This document shows positions 23,553 to 32,611 of a stretch of DNA of 64,000 bases, piece by piece. The notes beneath the pieces were generated by a model that was given only the letters and a program-made list of their open reading frames with translations, did not search any database and was not told the DNA's origin. The DNA is taken from positions 40,704 through 104,703 of the forward strand of contig JANPKU010000048.1 in assembly GCA_031426215.1 (NCBI GenBank), read 5' to 3'. How positions within the stretch are numbered: the stretch's first letter is position 1; the number at the start of each line of letters is the position of its first letter. Source of the DNA: Sva-07 sp031426215. Its GTDB lineage: Bacteria; Actinomycetota; Acidimicrobiia; Acidimicrobiales; Ilumatobacteraceae. A program made the translations under genes and the position numbers.

Positions 23553-23583
23553 TGATCGTTGCGGCGCAGTACTGTCCGCTGCG

Positions 23584-24942
23584 ATGAACGGCGTCGCCCC
23601 GGCCCACTTTCCGCTCACGAAGCTCACACCCAGCGATGTCCGCGTCACCATTCGCGACCTCGATGGTCGCGACGTCGTGTGGGCCGAGTTCGACTCCGAC
23701 GATCAGCCGACTCCATTGTCGAGTGCGAGCTCCGAGCAGCTCGTCGCAGCCGCGAACGCTGCTCGCGATCGACGCATCCCACTGGTGTTCGCGTTGTCGA
23801 CATCTGGCGCCGACATCAATGAAGGTGTACCAGCACTGCACGCGTGGGGTCGGGTTGCGGCTGCACTGACAGCATGTTCGGGCGTCGTCCCGACGGTCGT
23901 GATCGTGTCCGGCCCGGCAGTGTCCGGCCCAGCTCTGCTGCTCGGTATCGCGGATCTCACCGTCATGACCGAGAGCAGCTACGCGTTCGTCAACGGTCCC
24001 ACGATGGTCGAGGAGTTCACCGGGATCTCGATCAGCGTCGATGAGCTCGGAGGCGCCGCTCACCACGCGCGTGACACGGGCGTCGCCGCCGCCGTCGTGG
24101 CCGATCGAGCAGCTGCCGACGACATGGTGAGCGACCTGCTGTCGTTTCTTCCCGATCACGTCGACGCCGAGCCACTGCGCGTCGTCACCGACGATCCGCC
24201 CGATCGGAAGTGCGTCGAGGCCGGTGAACTGATCCCGCCGACCTCCACCGGCAGCTACGACGTTCGCAAGGTCGCTGCGGCGATCGTCGACGAGGGTTCG
24301 ATGCTCGAGTTGCGCGACAGGTGGGCCGCCAACGTCGTCACCGCGTTTGCCACGATCGATGGTCGTCCGATCGGCATCGTCGCGAACCAGCCGATGGTCC
24401 TCGCCGGCACGCTCGACATCCCGGCCTCACAGAAAGCGGCCCGGTTCGTCGCGCTGTGCGATGCCTTCAACCTGCCGATCATCACCCTGGTCGACACTCC
24501 CGGCTTCTATCCGGGCAAGGATCTCGAGTGGCGCGGCATGATCCGTCACGGCGCCCAGTTGGTCTACGCCTACGCCCGAGCGACGGTGCCGCGGATCTGT
24601 GTGATCCTGCGCAAGAGTTATGGCGGCGCCTACATCGTGATGGACTCCAAGACGATGGGAAACGATCTCTGCCTGGCGTGGCCGTGGGCCGAACTCGCCG
24701 TGATGGGCGCCGGTCAGGCTGCTGCGATCCTGCAGCGTCGAGCAACGCCGGAAGAGCGCGCCGAGTTCGAAGCCGACTATGCCGAACGCCTGCTCAACCC
24801 GTACGTGGCTGCCGATCGAGGGCTGGTCGATGCGGTGATCGATCCGGCCGACACGCGTCTCGAGATCGCAGCCGCCCTCGACGTGCTCCAGGACAAGCGC
24901 GAGAGCCTCGTCGGGCGCAAGCACGGCAACAGCCCGCTCTGA
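23584..24942 (+). CDS. Acyl-CoA carboxylase carboxyltransferase subunit
   Basis: The 452-residue protein is an AccD/PccB-type biotin-dependent carboxyltransferase. It has two crotonase-like halves, with GPAVSGPALLLGIAD and NGPTMVEEFTG in the first, and GTLDIPASQKAARFVALCDAFNLP split as the second-half entry, then VDTPGFYPG, KSYGGAYIVMDSK and AWPWAELAVMGAGQAA. The N-terminal half is shorter than in classic PccB (about 520 residues). ATG 23584 was chosen; the same frame is open far upstream but that overlaps the LysR gene. TACTGT (23570-23575) ends eight bases before it. The substrate (acetyl-, propionyl- or other acyl-CoA) cannot be fixed, and no biotin carrier gene is adjacent. Confidence 0.88.
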   Translation: MNGVAPAHFPLTKLTPSDVRVTIRDLDGRDVVWAEFDSDDQPTPLSSASSEQLVAAANAARDRRIPLVFALSTSGADINEGVPALHAWGRVAAALTACSGVVPTVVIVSGPAVSGPALLLGIADLTVMTESSYAFVNGPTMVEEFTGISISVDELGGAAHHARDTGVAAAVVADRAAADDMVSDLLSFLPDHVDAEPLRVVTDDPPDRKCVEAGELIPPTSTGSYDVRKVAAAIVDEGSMLELRDRWAANVVTAFATIDGRPIGIVANQPMVLAGTLDIPASQKAARFVALCDAFNLPIITLVDTPGFYPGKDLEWRGMIRHGAQLVYAYARATVPRICVILRKSYGGAYIVMDSKTMGNDLCLAWPWAELAVMGAGQAAAILQRRATPEERAEFEADYAERLLNPYVAADRGLVDAVIDPADTRLEIAAALDVLQDKRESLVGRKHGNSPL

Positions 24943-25071
24943 GGTGGTCAGCAGCTCAGCGGCGAGCGGGTTGGGCGAGCACCACCCGATCGGCACTAAC
25001 GTGCGGGATCGGTCGGGGAGGAACCTCCGGCCCACCCCACCCCCACAGTTCGCGCCGCGAGAGGAAGCCAC

Positions 25072-26337
25072 GTGCCCGACACCATCACCATCACCGACGA
25101 CCGCACAGGAAAGACCGTCACCGTCCCGATCACGGGTGGAGTGTTTCCGTCGTCAGCGCTGCGCGAACTCGATCCGTCGCTGTATTGCTACGACCCTGCG
25201 TATCTCTCGACGGCGTCGTGCAAGTCGTCGATCACCTACCTCGACGGCGAGGCGGGCATCCTGCGCTACGGCGGCTACCCGATCGAGCAACTGGCTGAGC
25301 ACTCGAGCTATCTCGAAGTCGCCTACCTACTGCTGAACGGTGAGCTGCCGACGAAGGAGCAGCTCGACGTCTGGGTGAACGACGTCACGCACCACACCTT
25401 CATCCACGAAAACATGCGCAAGCGGTTCGTCGACGGGTTCCACTACGACGCGCACCCCATGGGCATGTTCACGTCTGCTGTCGCAGCCCTCGGCACGTTC
25501 TACGAGGGAGCGAAGGACATCGACGATCCGGCCCAGCGCGATCGTCAGATCCTGCGCCTGATCGCGAAGTCACCCACGATCGCGGCCATGTGTTACCGCT
25601 TCTCCGTCGGTCTGCCGTTCAACGCTCCGAGCAACGATCTGTCGTATCCGGCGAACTTCTTGAACATGATGTGGAAGATCGGCGACTACGAGGTCGATCC
25701 CGTGTTGGAACGGGCGATGGAGGTGTTGTTCATCCTCCACGCCGACCACGAGCAGAACTGCGGCACCACGGCAATGCGGGTGATCGGATCGAGTCACGCC
25801 GATCCGTACTCGTCGGCGGCCGGAGCTGCAGCGGCGCTGTACGGCCCGTTGCACGGAGGGGCAAACGAAGCGGTCGTTCGCATGCTCACCGAGATCGGCA
25901 CGATCGAGAACGTTCCGGCGTTCGTCGATTCGGTCAAGGCGGGCGAGGGCCGCCTGATGGGCTTCGGACATCGGGTGTACAAGAACTACGACCCTCGCGC
26001 CACGATCATCAAGAAGGCCGCGTACGACGTGTTCGAGGTGACCGGCAAGAACCCGTTGCTCGACATCGCTCTCGCGTTGGAAGAGACGGCGCTGTCGGAC
26101 CCGTATTTCATCGACCGCAAGCTGTATCCGAACGTCGACTTCTACTCGGGCCTGATCTACCAGGCCATGGGGTTCCCACTCGAGATGTTCACCGTGCTGT
26201 TCGCCATCCCGCGCATGTCCGGCTGGCTGGCGCACTGGCAGGAGCTGCTGAGCGATCCCGAGCAGAAGATCTCGCGCCCACGCCAGTGGTACGACGGACC
26301 CGACGAACGCGACTACCTCCCCATCGCGAACCGCTGA
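25072..26337 (+). CDS. gltA: Citrate synthase (type II)
   Basis: Citrate synthase condenses oxaloacetate with acetyl-CoA, the entry step of the TCA cycle. The 421-residue protein has the hexameric type II layout with a short N-terminal beta domain, active-site His in LHADHEQN, His in YGPLHGGANEA, GFGHRVYKNYDPRA and the catalytic Asp in NVDFYSG. GTG 25072 follows a GAGAGGAAG ribosome site. It is convergent with isocitrate dehydrogenase, the enzyme two steps later. The 129-base upstream region contains TTGGGC and TAACGT but with an unusually long 20-base spacing. Confidence 0.96.
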   Translation: MPDTITITDDRTGKTVTVPITGGVFPSSALRELDPSLYCYDPAYLSTASCKSSITYLDGEAGILRYGGYPIEQLAEHSSYLEVAYLLLNGELPTKEQLDVWVNDVTHHTFIHENMRKRFVDGFHYDAHPMGMFTSAVAALGTFYEGAKDIDDPAQRDRQILRLIAKSPTIAAMCYRFSVGLPFNAPSNDLSYPANFLNMMWKIGDYEVDPVLERAMEVLFILHADHEQNCGTTAMRVIGSSHADPYSSAAGAAAALYGPLHGGANEAVVRMLTEIGTIENVPAFVDSVKAGEGRLMGFGHRVYKNYDPRATIIKKAAYDVFEVTGKNPLLDIALALEETALSDPYFIDRKLYPNVDFYSGLIYQAMGFPLEMFTVLFAIPRMSGWLAHWQELLSDPEQKISRPRQWYDGPDERDYLPIANR

Positions 26338-26363
26338 GACAACACGGGTCTGACTGTGTTGTC
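26338..26363. terminator. Bidirectional hairpin between gltA and isocitrate dehydrogenase
   Basis: Perfect 8-bp arms GACAACAC (26338-26345) and GTGTTGTC (26356-26363) flank a ten-base loop. It starts directly after the gltA stop and ends three bases before the stop of the convergent gene. The first 17 bases are identical to part of the fabF/fabZ hairpin. Confidence 0.65.
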
Positions 26364-26366
26364 CTG

Positions 26367-28598
26367 TCAGATGGCGTCGATGGCGGCGTTGAAGGTCTGG
26401 CTCGGACGCATCACGGCGGTCGCCTTGACGACGTCTGGAGAGTAGTACCCGCCGATGTCGGCGGGGTTGCCCTGCACGCCGAGGAGTTCGTCGACGATGG
26501 TGCCCTCGTTGGCCGACAACTCGGCTGCAATCGGAGCGAACCGTGCCGCCAGGTCGGCGTCGTCGCTCTGCGCGGCCAGCGCTTGCGCCCAGTACATAGC
26601 GATGTAGAAGTGGCTCCCGCGGTTGTCGATCTGGCCGAGGCGCCGTGCCGGCGACTTGTCGTTCTCGAGCAGTTGCCCTGTTGCAGCATCGAGCGTGTTC
26701 GCGAGGATCTGCGCCTGAGTGTTCCCGGTGACCTTGGCCAGATGTTCGAACGAGACGGCCAGCGCCAGGAACTCGCCGAGCGAATCCCACCGCAGGTAGT
26801 TCTCCTTGACGAGCTGCTGCACGTGCTTCGGAGCAGAACCGCCGGCCCCGGTCTCGAACAGGCCGCCGCCGTTGAGCAACGGCACGACCGACAGCATCTT
26901 TGCGCTGGTGCCCAATTCGATGATCGGGAACAGGTCGGTGAGATAGTCGCGCAGCACATTGCCGGTGACCGAGATGGTGTCGAGGCCCTGGCGGGCCCGG
27001 TCGATCGAGAACTGCGTGGCCGCCGCCGGGGCCATGATCTCGATCTCGAGACCCGACAGGTCGTGGTCACCCAGGTACTGGTTGACCTTGGTGATCAGCT
27101 GGGCGTCGTGGGCGCGGTTCGAGTCGAGCCAGAACACGGCGGGTGCACCGGTGGCCCGGGCACGATCCACGGCGAGTCGGACCCAGTCGCGGATCGGCTC
27201 GTCCTTGACCTGGCACATGCGGAAGATGTCGCCGGGCTGCACGGTCTGCTCCATCAGCGTGTCGCCGGACGTGGTGTCGACGACCCGGATGGTTCCGGCT
27301 CGCGGCGCCTCGAAGGTCTTGTCGTGGCTGCCGTACTCCTCGGCCTTCTGGGCCATCAACCCGACGTTCGGCACGCTGCCCATCGTCGATGGATCGAAAG
27401 CGCCGTTGGCCCGGCAGTCGTCGATGACGGTCTGGTAGACACCCGCATAGCTGCTGTCGGGGATGACGGCCTTGGTGTCCTGCTGCTCGCCGGCCGCATT
27501 CCACATCTGGCCCGAGGTGCGAATCATCGCCGGCATCGAGGCGTCGACGATCACGTCGCTCGGCACGTTGAGGTTGGTGATGCCCTTGTCGGAGTCGACC
27601 ATGGCGAGGTCAGGACCGTTCCCGTAGGCAGCGGCGATGTCGGCGTCGATCACTGCGCGCTGGTCGGCCGGCAGGGACTCGACGGCGCTCAAGACGCTCG
27701 CCCAGCCGTTGCGCGGGTCACCGCCCGCCGCCGCGATCGCGTCACCGTGCTCGGCGAACACGTCGGCGAAGAAGACCTCCACAGCGTGGCCGAAGATGAT
27801 CGGATCGGAGACCTTCATCATCGTGGCCTTGAGATGGATCGAGAACAGCACACCCTCGTGCTTGGCAGCGCGGATCTGCTCGGCCAGGAACGAACGCAGC
27901 GCTGCGACGTCCATCGCGGTCGAGTCGATCACTTCGCCGGCGAGCACCGGCACCGACTCCTTGAGCACGGTCATCTCACCGTCCACACCGACGTGCTCGA
28001 TGCGAACCGCACCGTTGTCGGAGAACGTCAACGACTGTTCGTTCGCGAAGAAGTCGTGTCCGCCCATGGTGGCGACGTGTGTCTTCGAATCGGACGACCA
28101 CGCACCCATCGAGTGAGGATGCGACTTCGCGTAGTCCTTGACCGCCTTGGGCGCTCGACGATCGGAGTTGCCCTGACGGAGCACCGGGTTGACAGCTGAG
28201 CCCATCACGGTCCCGTAGCGGGTTCGAACGTCGGTCTCGTCGGGTGTCGACGGCTCGTCCGGATAGTCGGGGATGTCGTAGCCCTTGGTCTGCAGCTCGG
28301 CGATTGCCTCCTTCATCTGGGGCACCGATGCCGAGATGTTGGGGAGTTTGATGATGTTGGCCTCGGGGGTGAGGGCGAGGTCACCGAGCTCGGCGAGCGC
28401 GTCACCGACGCGCTGGTCGCCGTTCAGCCGTTCGGGGAACGCAGCGAGGATGCGTGCAGCCAGCGAGATGTCGCGCGTCTCGATGTTCACACCGGCTGCG
28501 CCGGCGAACGCCTCGACGATCGGCAGGAGCGAGTACGTGGCCAGCGCTGGGGCCTCGTCGGTGAACGTGTAGATGATGGTGGACGGGTTCTCGCTCAT
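26367..28598 (-). CDS. icd: Monomeric NADP-dependent isocitrate dehydrogenase
   Basis: The 743-residue protein is the large monomeric type that makes 2-oxoglutarate from isocitrate with NADP, found in many actinobacteria. It opens IIYTFTDEAPALATYSLLP, and has KLPNISASVPQMKEAI, NPVLRQGNSDRRAP, KATMMKVSDPIIFGH, FWLDSNRAHDAQLI and the C-terminal GSHFYIAMYWAQALA. ATG 28598 follows an AAGGTG ribosome site; an in-frame upstream ATG gives a non-family leader. It is convergent with gltA and divergent from the acyl-CoA dehydrogenase. Confidence 0.96.
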   Translation of the reverse strand: MSENPSTIIYTFTDEAPALATYSLLPIVEAFAGAAGVNIETRDISLAARILAAFPERLNGDQRVGDALAELGDLALTPEANIIKLPNISASVPQMKEAIAELQTKGYDIPDYPDEPSTPDETDVRTRYGTVMGSAVNPVLRQGNSDRRAPKAVKDYAKSHPHSMGAWSSDSKTHVATMGGHDFFANEQSLTFSDNGAVRIEHVGVDGEMTVLKESVPVLAGEVIDSTAMDVAALRSFLAEQIRAAKHEGVLFSIHLKATMMKVSDPIIFGHAVEVFFADVFAEHGDAIAAAGGDPRNGWASVLSAVESLPADQRAVIDADIAAAYGNGPDLAMVDSDKGITNLNVPSDVIVDASMPAMIRTSGQMWNAAGEQQDTKAVIPDSSYAGVYQTVIDDCRANGAFDPSTMGSVPNVGLMAQKAEEYGSHDKTFEAPRAGTIRVVDTTSGDTLMEQTVQPGDIFRMCQVKDEPIRDWVRLAVDRARATGAPAVFWLDSNRAHDAQLITKVNQYLGDHDLSGLEIEIMAPAAATQFSIDRARQGLDTISVTGNVLRDYLTDLFPIIELGTSAKMLSVVPLLNGGGLFETGAGGSAPKHVQQLVKENYLRWDSLGEFLALAVSFEHLAKVTGNTQAQILANTLDAATGQLLENDKSPARRLGQIDNRGSHFYIAMYWAQALAAQSDDADLAARFAPIAAELSANEGTIVDELLGVQGNPADIGGYYSPDVVKATAVMRPSQTFNAAIDAI

Positions 28599-28619
28599 TG
28601 GGCACCTTCGTTGTGGTCG

Positions 28620-28637
28620 ACTTGTCTTGAACTTGTC
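28620..28637. promoter_or_regulatory. Direct repeat in the icd / acyl-CoA dehydrogenase divergent region
   Basis: ACTTGTC occurs twice (28620-28626 and 28631-28637), 11 bases apart, so the two sites face the same side of the helix. It lies 22-39 bases upstream of icd and could be an operator for a tandem-binding regulator. This is a weak call based on pattern only. Confidence 0.3.
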
Positions 28638-28707
28638 TACACCATACAACATGGCGTGGGTGGCTCCACAGGAAGCTCGGCCGCCGCACCCTCTAACCTC
28701 GGCGTCG

Positions 28708-29814
28708 ATGGACTTCGATTGGACCCCCGAGCAGACTGCGCTCCGAGAGCACGCCCGCAAGGTCGCCACTGCAGCCGTCGAGCGCTACGGGCGACACAAC
28801 GACTCGTGGATCAACGGCTTCTCCAAGGACTTCGCGAGGGAGCTGGCAGCGCACGGCTGGATCGGAATGACCTGGCCGGCCGAGTTCGGCGGTGGCGGGC
28901 AGCCGGCGATCAACCGGCTGATCGTAGGTGAGGAGTTGATCGCAGCGGGCGCGCCGATCGCAGCGATGTGGTTCGCCGACCGCCAGATGGGCCCGACGCT
29001 GATCCACTACGGCACCACCGACCAGCAAGCAGAGTTCCTCCCCGGAATCCTGTCAGGCGAGACCACGTGGTGCATCGGCATGTCGGAGCCGGACTCCGGG
29101 TCGGACCTCGCGTCGCTCACCACGAACGCCGTTCGCGACGGCGACGACTTCGTCATCAACGGCCAGAAGATCTGGACCAGCTTCGGTGAACTCGCCGACT
29201 ACTGCTACCTGATCTGTCGCACCGACGCTGCTGGGCCACCGCACACCGGCATCAGCGAGGTGATCGTTCCGATGGACACCCCCGGTATCGAGGTCCGGCC
29301 GATCACCGACATGACCACCAATCGCCACTTCTGCGAAGTGTGGTTCACCGACGTCAGGGTTCCCGTCGTCAACCTGGTGGGGGTCGAGGGAAACGCCTTC
29401 AAACAGACGATGGCCCAGCTCGAACACGAACGTGGCGGCATCGATCGGCTCGTGTCGAACCAGGCGCTGTACGAACTCGCACTCGATCGCGCTGATCGAA
29501 CCGACCCTCGGGTTCGCCAAGAGATCGCCGGCATCGAGACCGGCTACCGCATCGGTCGGATCCTGGTGACGCGCGAGGTCCTGCGCCAGGCGCCCTCAGG
29601 CTTCTCGGCTGCCACGAAGTGCTTCTGCACCGAACACGAGATCCGAGTGGCCGAGTTCGTGTCAGCGACGTTGGGCGCAGACGCGATGCTCTGGGACGAG
29701 ATCACCCGCGGCCTCGCCTACGCCCCCGGCTACACGATCATGGGCGGCACGTCGAACATCATGCGCAACATCCTCGGCGAACGAGTCCTCGGACTCCCCC
29801 GCGAACCTCGCTGA
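28708..29814 (+). CDS. Acyl-CoA dehydrogenase
   Basis: The 368-residue FAD enzyme oxidises an acyl-CoA at the alpha-beta bond. It has an N-terminal helical domain (WTPEQTALREHARKVA), the middle beta domain with CIGMSEPDSGSDLASL and INGQKIWTSFGELADY, and a C-terminal domain ending GYTIMGGTSNIMRNILGERVLGLP. The usual catalytic Glu region is not obvious, so the substrate is uncertain. ATG 28708 matches the family start; TAACCT (28694-28699) lies eight bases upstream and there is no Shine-Dalgarno. Confidence 0.92.
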   Translation: MDFDWTPEQTALREHARKVATAAVERYGRHNDSWINGFSKDFARELAAHGWIGMTWPAEFGGGGQPAINRLIVGEELIAAGAPIAAMWFADRQMGPTLIHYGTTDQQAEFLPGILSGETTWCIGMSEPDSGSDLASLTTNAVRDGDDFVINGQKIWTSFGELADYCYLICRTDAAGPPHTGISEVIVPMDTPGIEVRPITDMTTNRHFCEVWFTDVRVPVVNLVGVEGNAFKQTMAQLEHERGGIDRLVSNQALYELALDRADRTDPRVRQEIAGIETGYRIGRILVTREVLRQAPSGFSAATKCFCTEHEIRVAEFVSATLGADAMLWDEITRGLAYAPGYTIMGGTSNIMRNILGERVLGLPREPR

Positions 29815-29867
29815 CCGGCGCTGCTACGGTTCCGCCGAGGCATTCGACGACGACAACCGGGGGCGAG

Positions 29868-30302
29868 ATGTACGACACGATCGTGGTGGGAACCGATGGT
29901 TCGGCGAGCGCGAGCAAGGCGGTCGAACACGCATGCGCGCTGGCCGTCGTCACCGGTGCGCAGCTCCATGTGGCGATGGCCCGACCATCGATGCCGGTGC
30001 TCGTGTCTCCCGACATGATGGTTGCCTCCGCCGAATGGACCAATGCGTCCGATCAGGTCACACAGAACGCACTCGAGGCCGCCGCCGAATCCGCCGCAGG
30101 CGCCGGCGCAACGGTGACCACTCATCAACTGACGGGCGATCCCGCCGACGCACTGTTGTCGCTGTGTGACGAACTCGGGGCCGACCTCCTCGTCATCGGC
30201 AGTCGTGGCATGCAGGGCGCCCGACGGTTCCTGCTCGGCAGCGTCTCGAGTCGCTGCGCACACCACGCCGACTGTTCGGTCCTGATCGTCCACACTGCCT
30301 GA
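29868..30302 (+). CDS. Universal stress protein (UspA family)
   Basis: The 144-residue single-domain protein begins YDTIVVGTDGSASASKAVEHA and has the ATP-binding motif GSRGMQGARRFLLGSVSS (about residues 107-124), so it probably binds ATP. USP-family proteins act in stress survival by varied means. The ATG follows GGGGGCGAG. The preceding acyl-CoA dehydrogenase ends 53 bases upstream and the amidase begins 13 bases after this gene, so the amidase may be in the same transcript. Confidence 0.93.
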   Translation: MYDTIVVGTDGSASASKAVEHACALAVVTGAQLHVAMARPSMPVLVSPDMMVASAEWTNASDQVTQNALEAAAESAAGAGATVTTHQLTGDPADALLSLCDELGADLLVIGSRGMQGARRFLLGSVSSRCAHHADCSVLIVHTA

Positions 30303-30315
30303 CGGAGATCGAACC

Positions 30316-31731
30316 GTGACCACACCATTGCCAGACGCAACCGAACTCGCTGCGCTCGTCCGCTCCGGCCAGGCAACGCCTCGAGAATTGGTCGACGAGG
30401 CGATCGCCCGAGTCCAGCGTCTCGATCCGACGATCAATGCTGTGATCCACCAGCGCTTCGACGCTGCCCGTCGCGATGCCGGCGGCGAGCTCCCCGATGG
30501 GCCGTTCCGCGGGGTCCCGTTCCTCGTCAAGGACCTGGGTTGCGAGATGGCCGGCGAGCCGCACACCCAGGGCAATCGCGCGCTGCGTGATGCCGACGTC
30601 CGCTCGCCGCACGACTCGTACCTCTACGAGTCGATTCGTGGAGCCGGTTTCGTCACGCTCGGTCGTACGAACACACCGGAGCTGGGCGGCACCGTGACAA
30701 CCGAACCCGAGGCGTTCGGCCCGAGCCGCAATCCGTGGAATCCTGCCCACTCCACCGGCGGGTCGTCGGTCGGTTCGGCTGCGGAAGTGGCAGCGGTCAT
30801 GGTGCCGATGGCCCATGCGAGCGATGGTGGCGGTTCGATCCGGGTTCCGGCGAGCGAGTGCGGGCTCGTGGGGCTCAAGCCGAGTCGCGGGAGGATTTCC
30901 CACGGCCCGATGGTCGGCGAGGGTTGGGCGGGCGCCACGACCGACGGCGTGGTGTCGCGGTCGGTCCGCGACACCGCTGCGATGCTCGATGTGATGTCCG
31001 GGCGGCGGACGGGCGATCCGTACAGTGCGGCTCCGCCAACTCGCCCGTTCGGCGACGAGGTGGGTGTCGACCCAGGTCGGCTCCGAATCGGAATCGCTCC
31101 GTCGCACGCAGGCGTCCACACCGACCCCGAGTGTGTGACCGCAGTCGAATCGGCCGGATCATTGCTCGAAGAACTGGGCCACGACGTCGAGATCGCACAG
31201 CCGGATGCGTTCTTCGACGAGCAGTTCCCGAGACACTTCGTCACGATCGTGGCCGTGGCGACAGCGGTCGACTTCGCCACGATGGGCGAAGCGATCGGTC
31301 GCACGATCACCGAAGGCGACGTCGAGGCCAGCAACTGGCTGATGGGCTCGATCGGCCAATCGGTATCCGCGGCGGACTACATCGCATCGGTCAACTGGGT
31401 GCACGCCTGGTCGCGGCGACTGCAGTCGTGGTGGGACGAGTTCGATGTGCTGGTGAGCCCGGTCCTCGCCGTGCCACCGCCACCGATCGGATGGCTGAGC
31501 GATCCCGATCTCGGCACAGAACGGCTCACGAGCATCCTGCAGTTCACCGCCCAGTTCAACATCAGCGGACAACCGGCCATGTCACTGCCGCTGCACTGGA
31601 GCGCGGATGAACTGCCGGTCGGGGTCCAGTTCGTCGGGCCCATCGACGACGAGTCGATGCTGATCAGGTTGGCTGCGCAACTGGAAGCCGCAGCGCCATG
31701 GAACGAACGCATCCCACCGCTCTACGGCTGA
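30316..31731 (+). CDS. Amidase (amidase signature family)
   Basis: The 471-residue hydrolase has the Ser-cisSer-Lys catalytic set: Lys in FLVKDLGCEMAG, the Gly/Ser-rich core TGGSSVGSAAEVAAVMVP and the nucleophile in SDGGGSIRVPASECGLVGLK. It cleaves an amide bond, with substrate unknown. It does not sit with gatB or gatC, so it is unlikely to be GatA. GTG 30316 lies 13 bases after the USP gene. The endonuclease/phosphatase gene follows after nine bases. Confidence 0.93.
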   Translation: MTTPLPDATELAALVRSGQATPRELVDEAIARVQRLDPTINAVIHQRFDAARRDAGGELPDGPFRGVPFLVKDLGCEMAGEPHTQGNRALRDADVRSPHDSYLYESIRGAGFVTLGRTNTPELGGTVTTEPEAFGPSRNPWNPAHSTGGSSVGSAAEVAAVMVPMAHASDGGGSIRVPASECGLVGLKPSRGRISHGPMVGEGWAGATTDGVVSRSVRDTAAMLDVMSGRRTGDPYSAAPPTRPFGDEVGVDPGRLRIGIAPSHAGVHTDPECVTAVESAGSLLEELGHDVEIAQPDAFFDEQFPRHFVTIVAVATAVDFATMGEAIGRTITEGDVEASNWLMGSIGQSVSAADYIASVNWVHAWSRRLQSWWDEFDVLVSPVLAVPPPPIGWLSDPDLGTERLTSILQFTAQFNISGQPAMSLPLHWSADELPVGVQFVGPIDDESMLIRLAAQLEAAAPWNERIPPLYG

Positions 31732-31740
31732 TCGGATCCG

Positions 31741-32553
31741 ATGGCCCTGCGGGTGATGACGTGGAACCTCTGGTGGCGGTTCGGCTCCTGGGAGGCGCGT
31801 CGACATGCGATCGTGGACACCATTCGTGCTGAGAACCCCGACGTGCTGTGTCTGCAGGAAGTCTGGGCAGAGACCGCAGCGGCCGGGATGGCCGACATCC
31901 TCACCGACGAGTTGGGTTACCACGCTGCGAGCAGCACGTCGATCGGCCGAACCGACGTCGGGTTCACGAACGCTGTCATGTCGAGGTGGCCGAGCAGCGT
32001 CCTCGGCGACGAGGCGTTGCCGCGCGTTGACGGTTCACCGGGACATCGTCGGATTCTTGCAGCTGAGGTGGCGACACCGTGGGGTTCGTGGCCGATCGCG
32101 TCCACTCACCTCGACCATCGGTTCGACGACTCGGGCGCACGCCAGGTGCAATGTCGACGCGTGCTGGAACTCGCGTCCGGTTGGCGGGGCGACCCCACCA
32201 GCGACCTGCCGGTCATCGTCGGCGCCGACTTGAACGCAGTGCCCGACAGCACCGAGGTCCGCCTGCTGACCGGTCGTGAGGCCGGTCCTGGCGGGATCGT
32301 GTTCTCGGATTCGTGGGAGCAGGTGGGCGACGGACCCGGCACGACGTGGAGACGCGAGAACCCGAACGCCGCCGACAGCGCCTGGCCGAACCGGCGGATC
32401 GACTACGTGCTGGTTTCCTGGCCCCGCCCCAAACCGGTCGGCAACCCGATCACGGCGCGCGTTGTGGGCACCGGGCCGGTCGACGTGAAGGGTCAGGCCG
32501 TCTGGCCGAGCGATCACGCCGCTGTCGTGGTCGACATCACCACCCCCGAGTGA
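31741..32553 (+). CDS. Endonuclease/exonuclease/phosphatase family protein
   Basis: The 270-residue protein has the DNase I-like fold motifs: RVMTWNLWWRFG at the start, LCLQEVWAE with the metal-binding Glu, ASTHLDHRF, VGADLNAVPDS, RIDYVLVS and the final WPSDHAAVVVD with the catalytic Asp-His. Members hydrolyse phosphodiesters in nucleic acids, phospholipids or inositol phosphates, and the substrate here is open. No signal peptide is seen. It is nine bases after the amidase and probably in the same operon. Confidence 0.9.
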   Translation: MALRVMTWNLWWRFGSWEARRHAIVDTIRAENPDVLCLQEVWAETAAAGMADILTDELGYHAASSTSIGRTDVGFTNAVMSRWPSSVLGDEALPRVDGSPGHRRILAAEVATPWGSWPIASTHLDHRFDDSGARQVQCRRVLELASGWRGDPTSDLPVIVGADLNAVPDSTEVRLLTGREAGPGGIVFSDSWEQVGDGPGTTWRRENPNAADSAWPNRRIDYVLVSWPRPKPVGNPITARVVGTGPVDVKGQAVWPSDHAAVVVDITTPE

Positions 32554-32611
32554 TCGCTCCATTGCCGCTTCCGGTCCGGTCGCGAACCGGCCAGGGTGTC
32601 ATGCTCTCGCG

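Noticed and set aside
23065..23583. N-terminal extension of the acyl-CoA carboxylase subunit
   Set aside because: The frame is open upstream but overlaps the LysR gene; the extension has no family similarity and the ATG at 23584 has a promoter-like hexamer before it.
24971..25002. TTGGGC/TAACGT promoter for gltA
   Set aside because: The spacing of 20 bases is too long for a normal sigma-70 promoter, so it is not listed as a feature.
25590..28199. 869-codon plus-strand open frame over gltA and opposite icd
   Set aside because: It is a shadow of two certain genes and has shadow-type composition with no recognisable domain.
30316..31731. GatA subunit of the amidotransferase
   Set aside because: The amidase signature is present but gatB and gatC are not adjacent, and the neighbours are a stress protein and an EEP-family hydrolase, so a generic amidase is the safer call.
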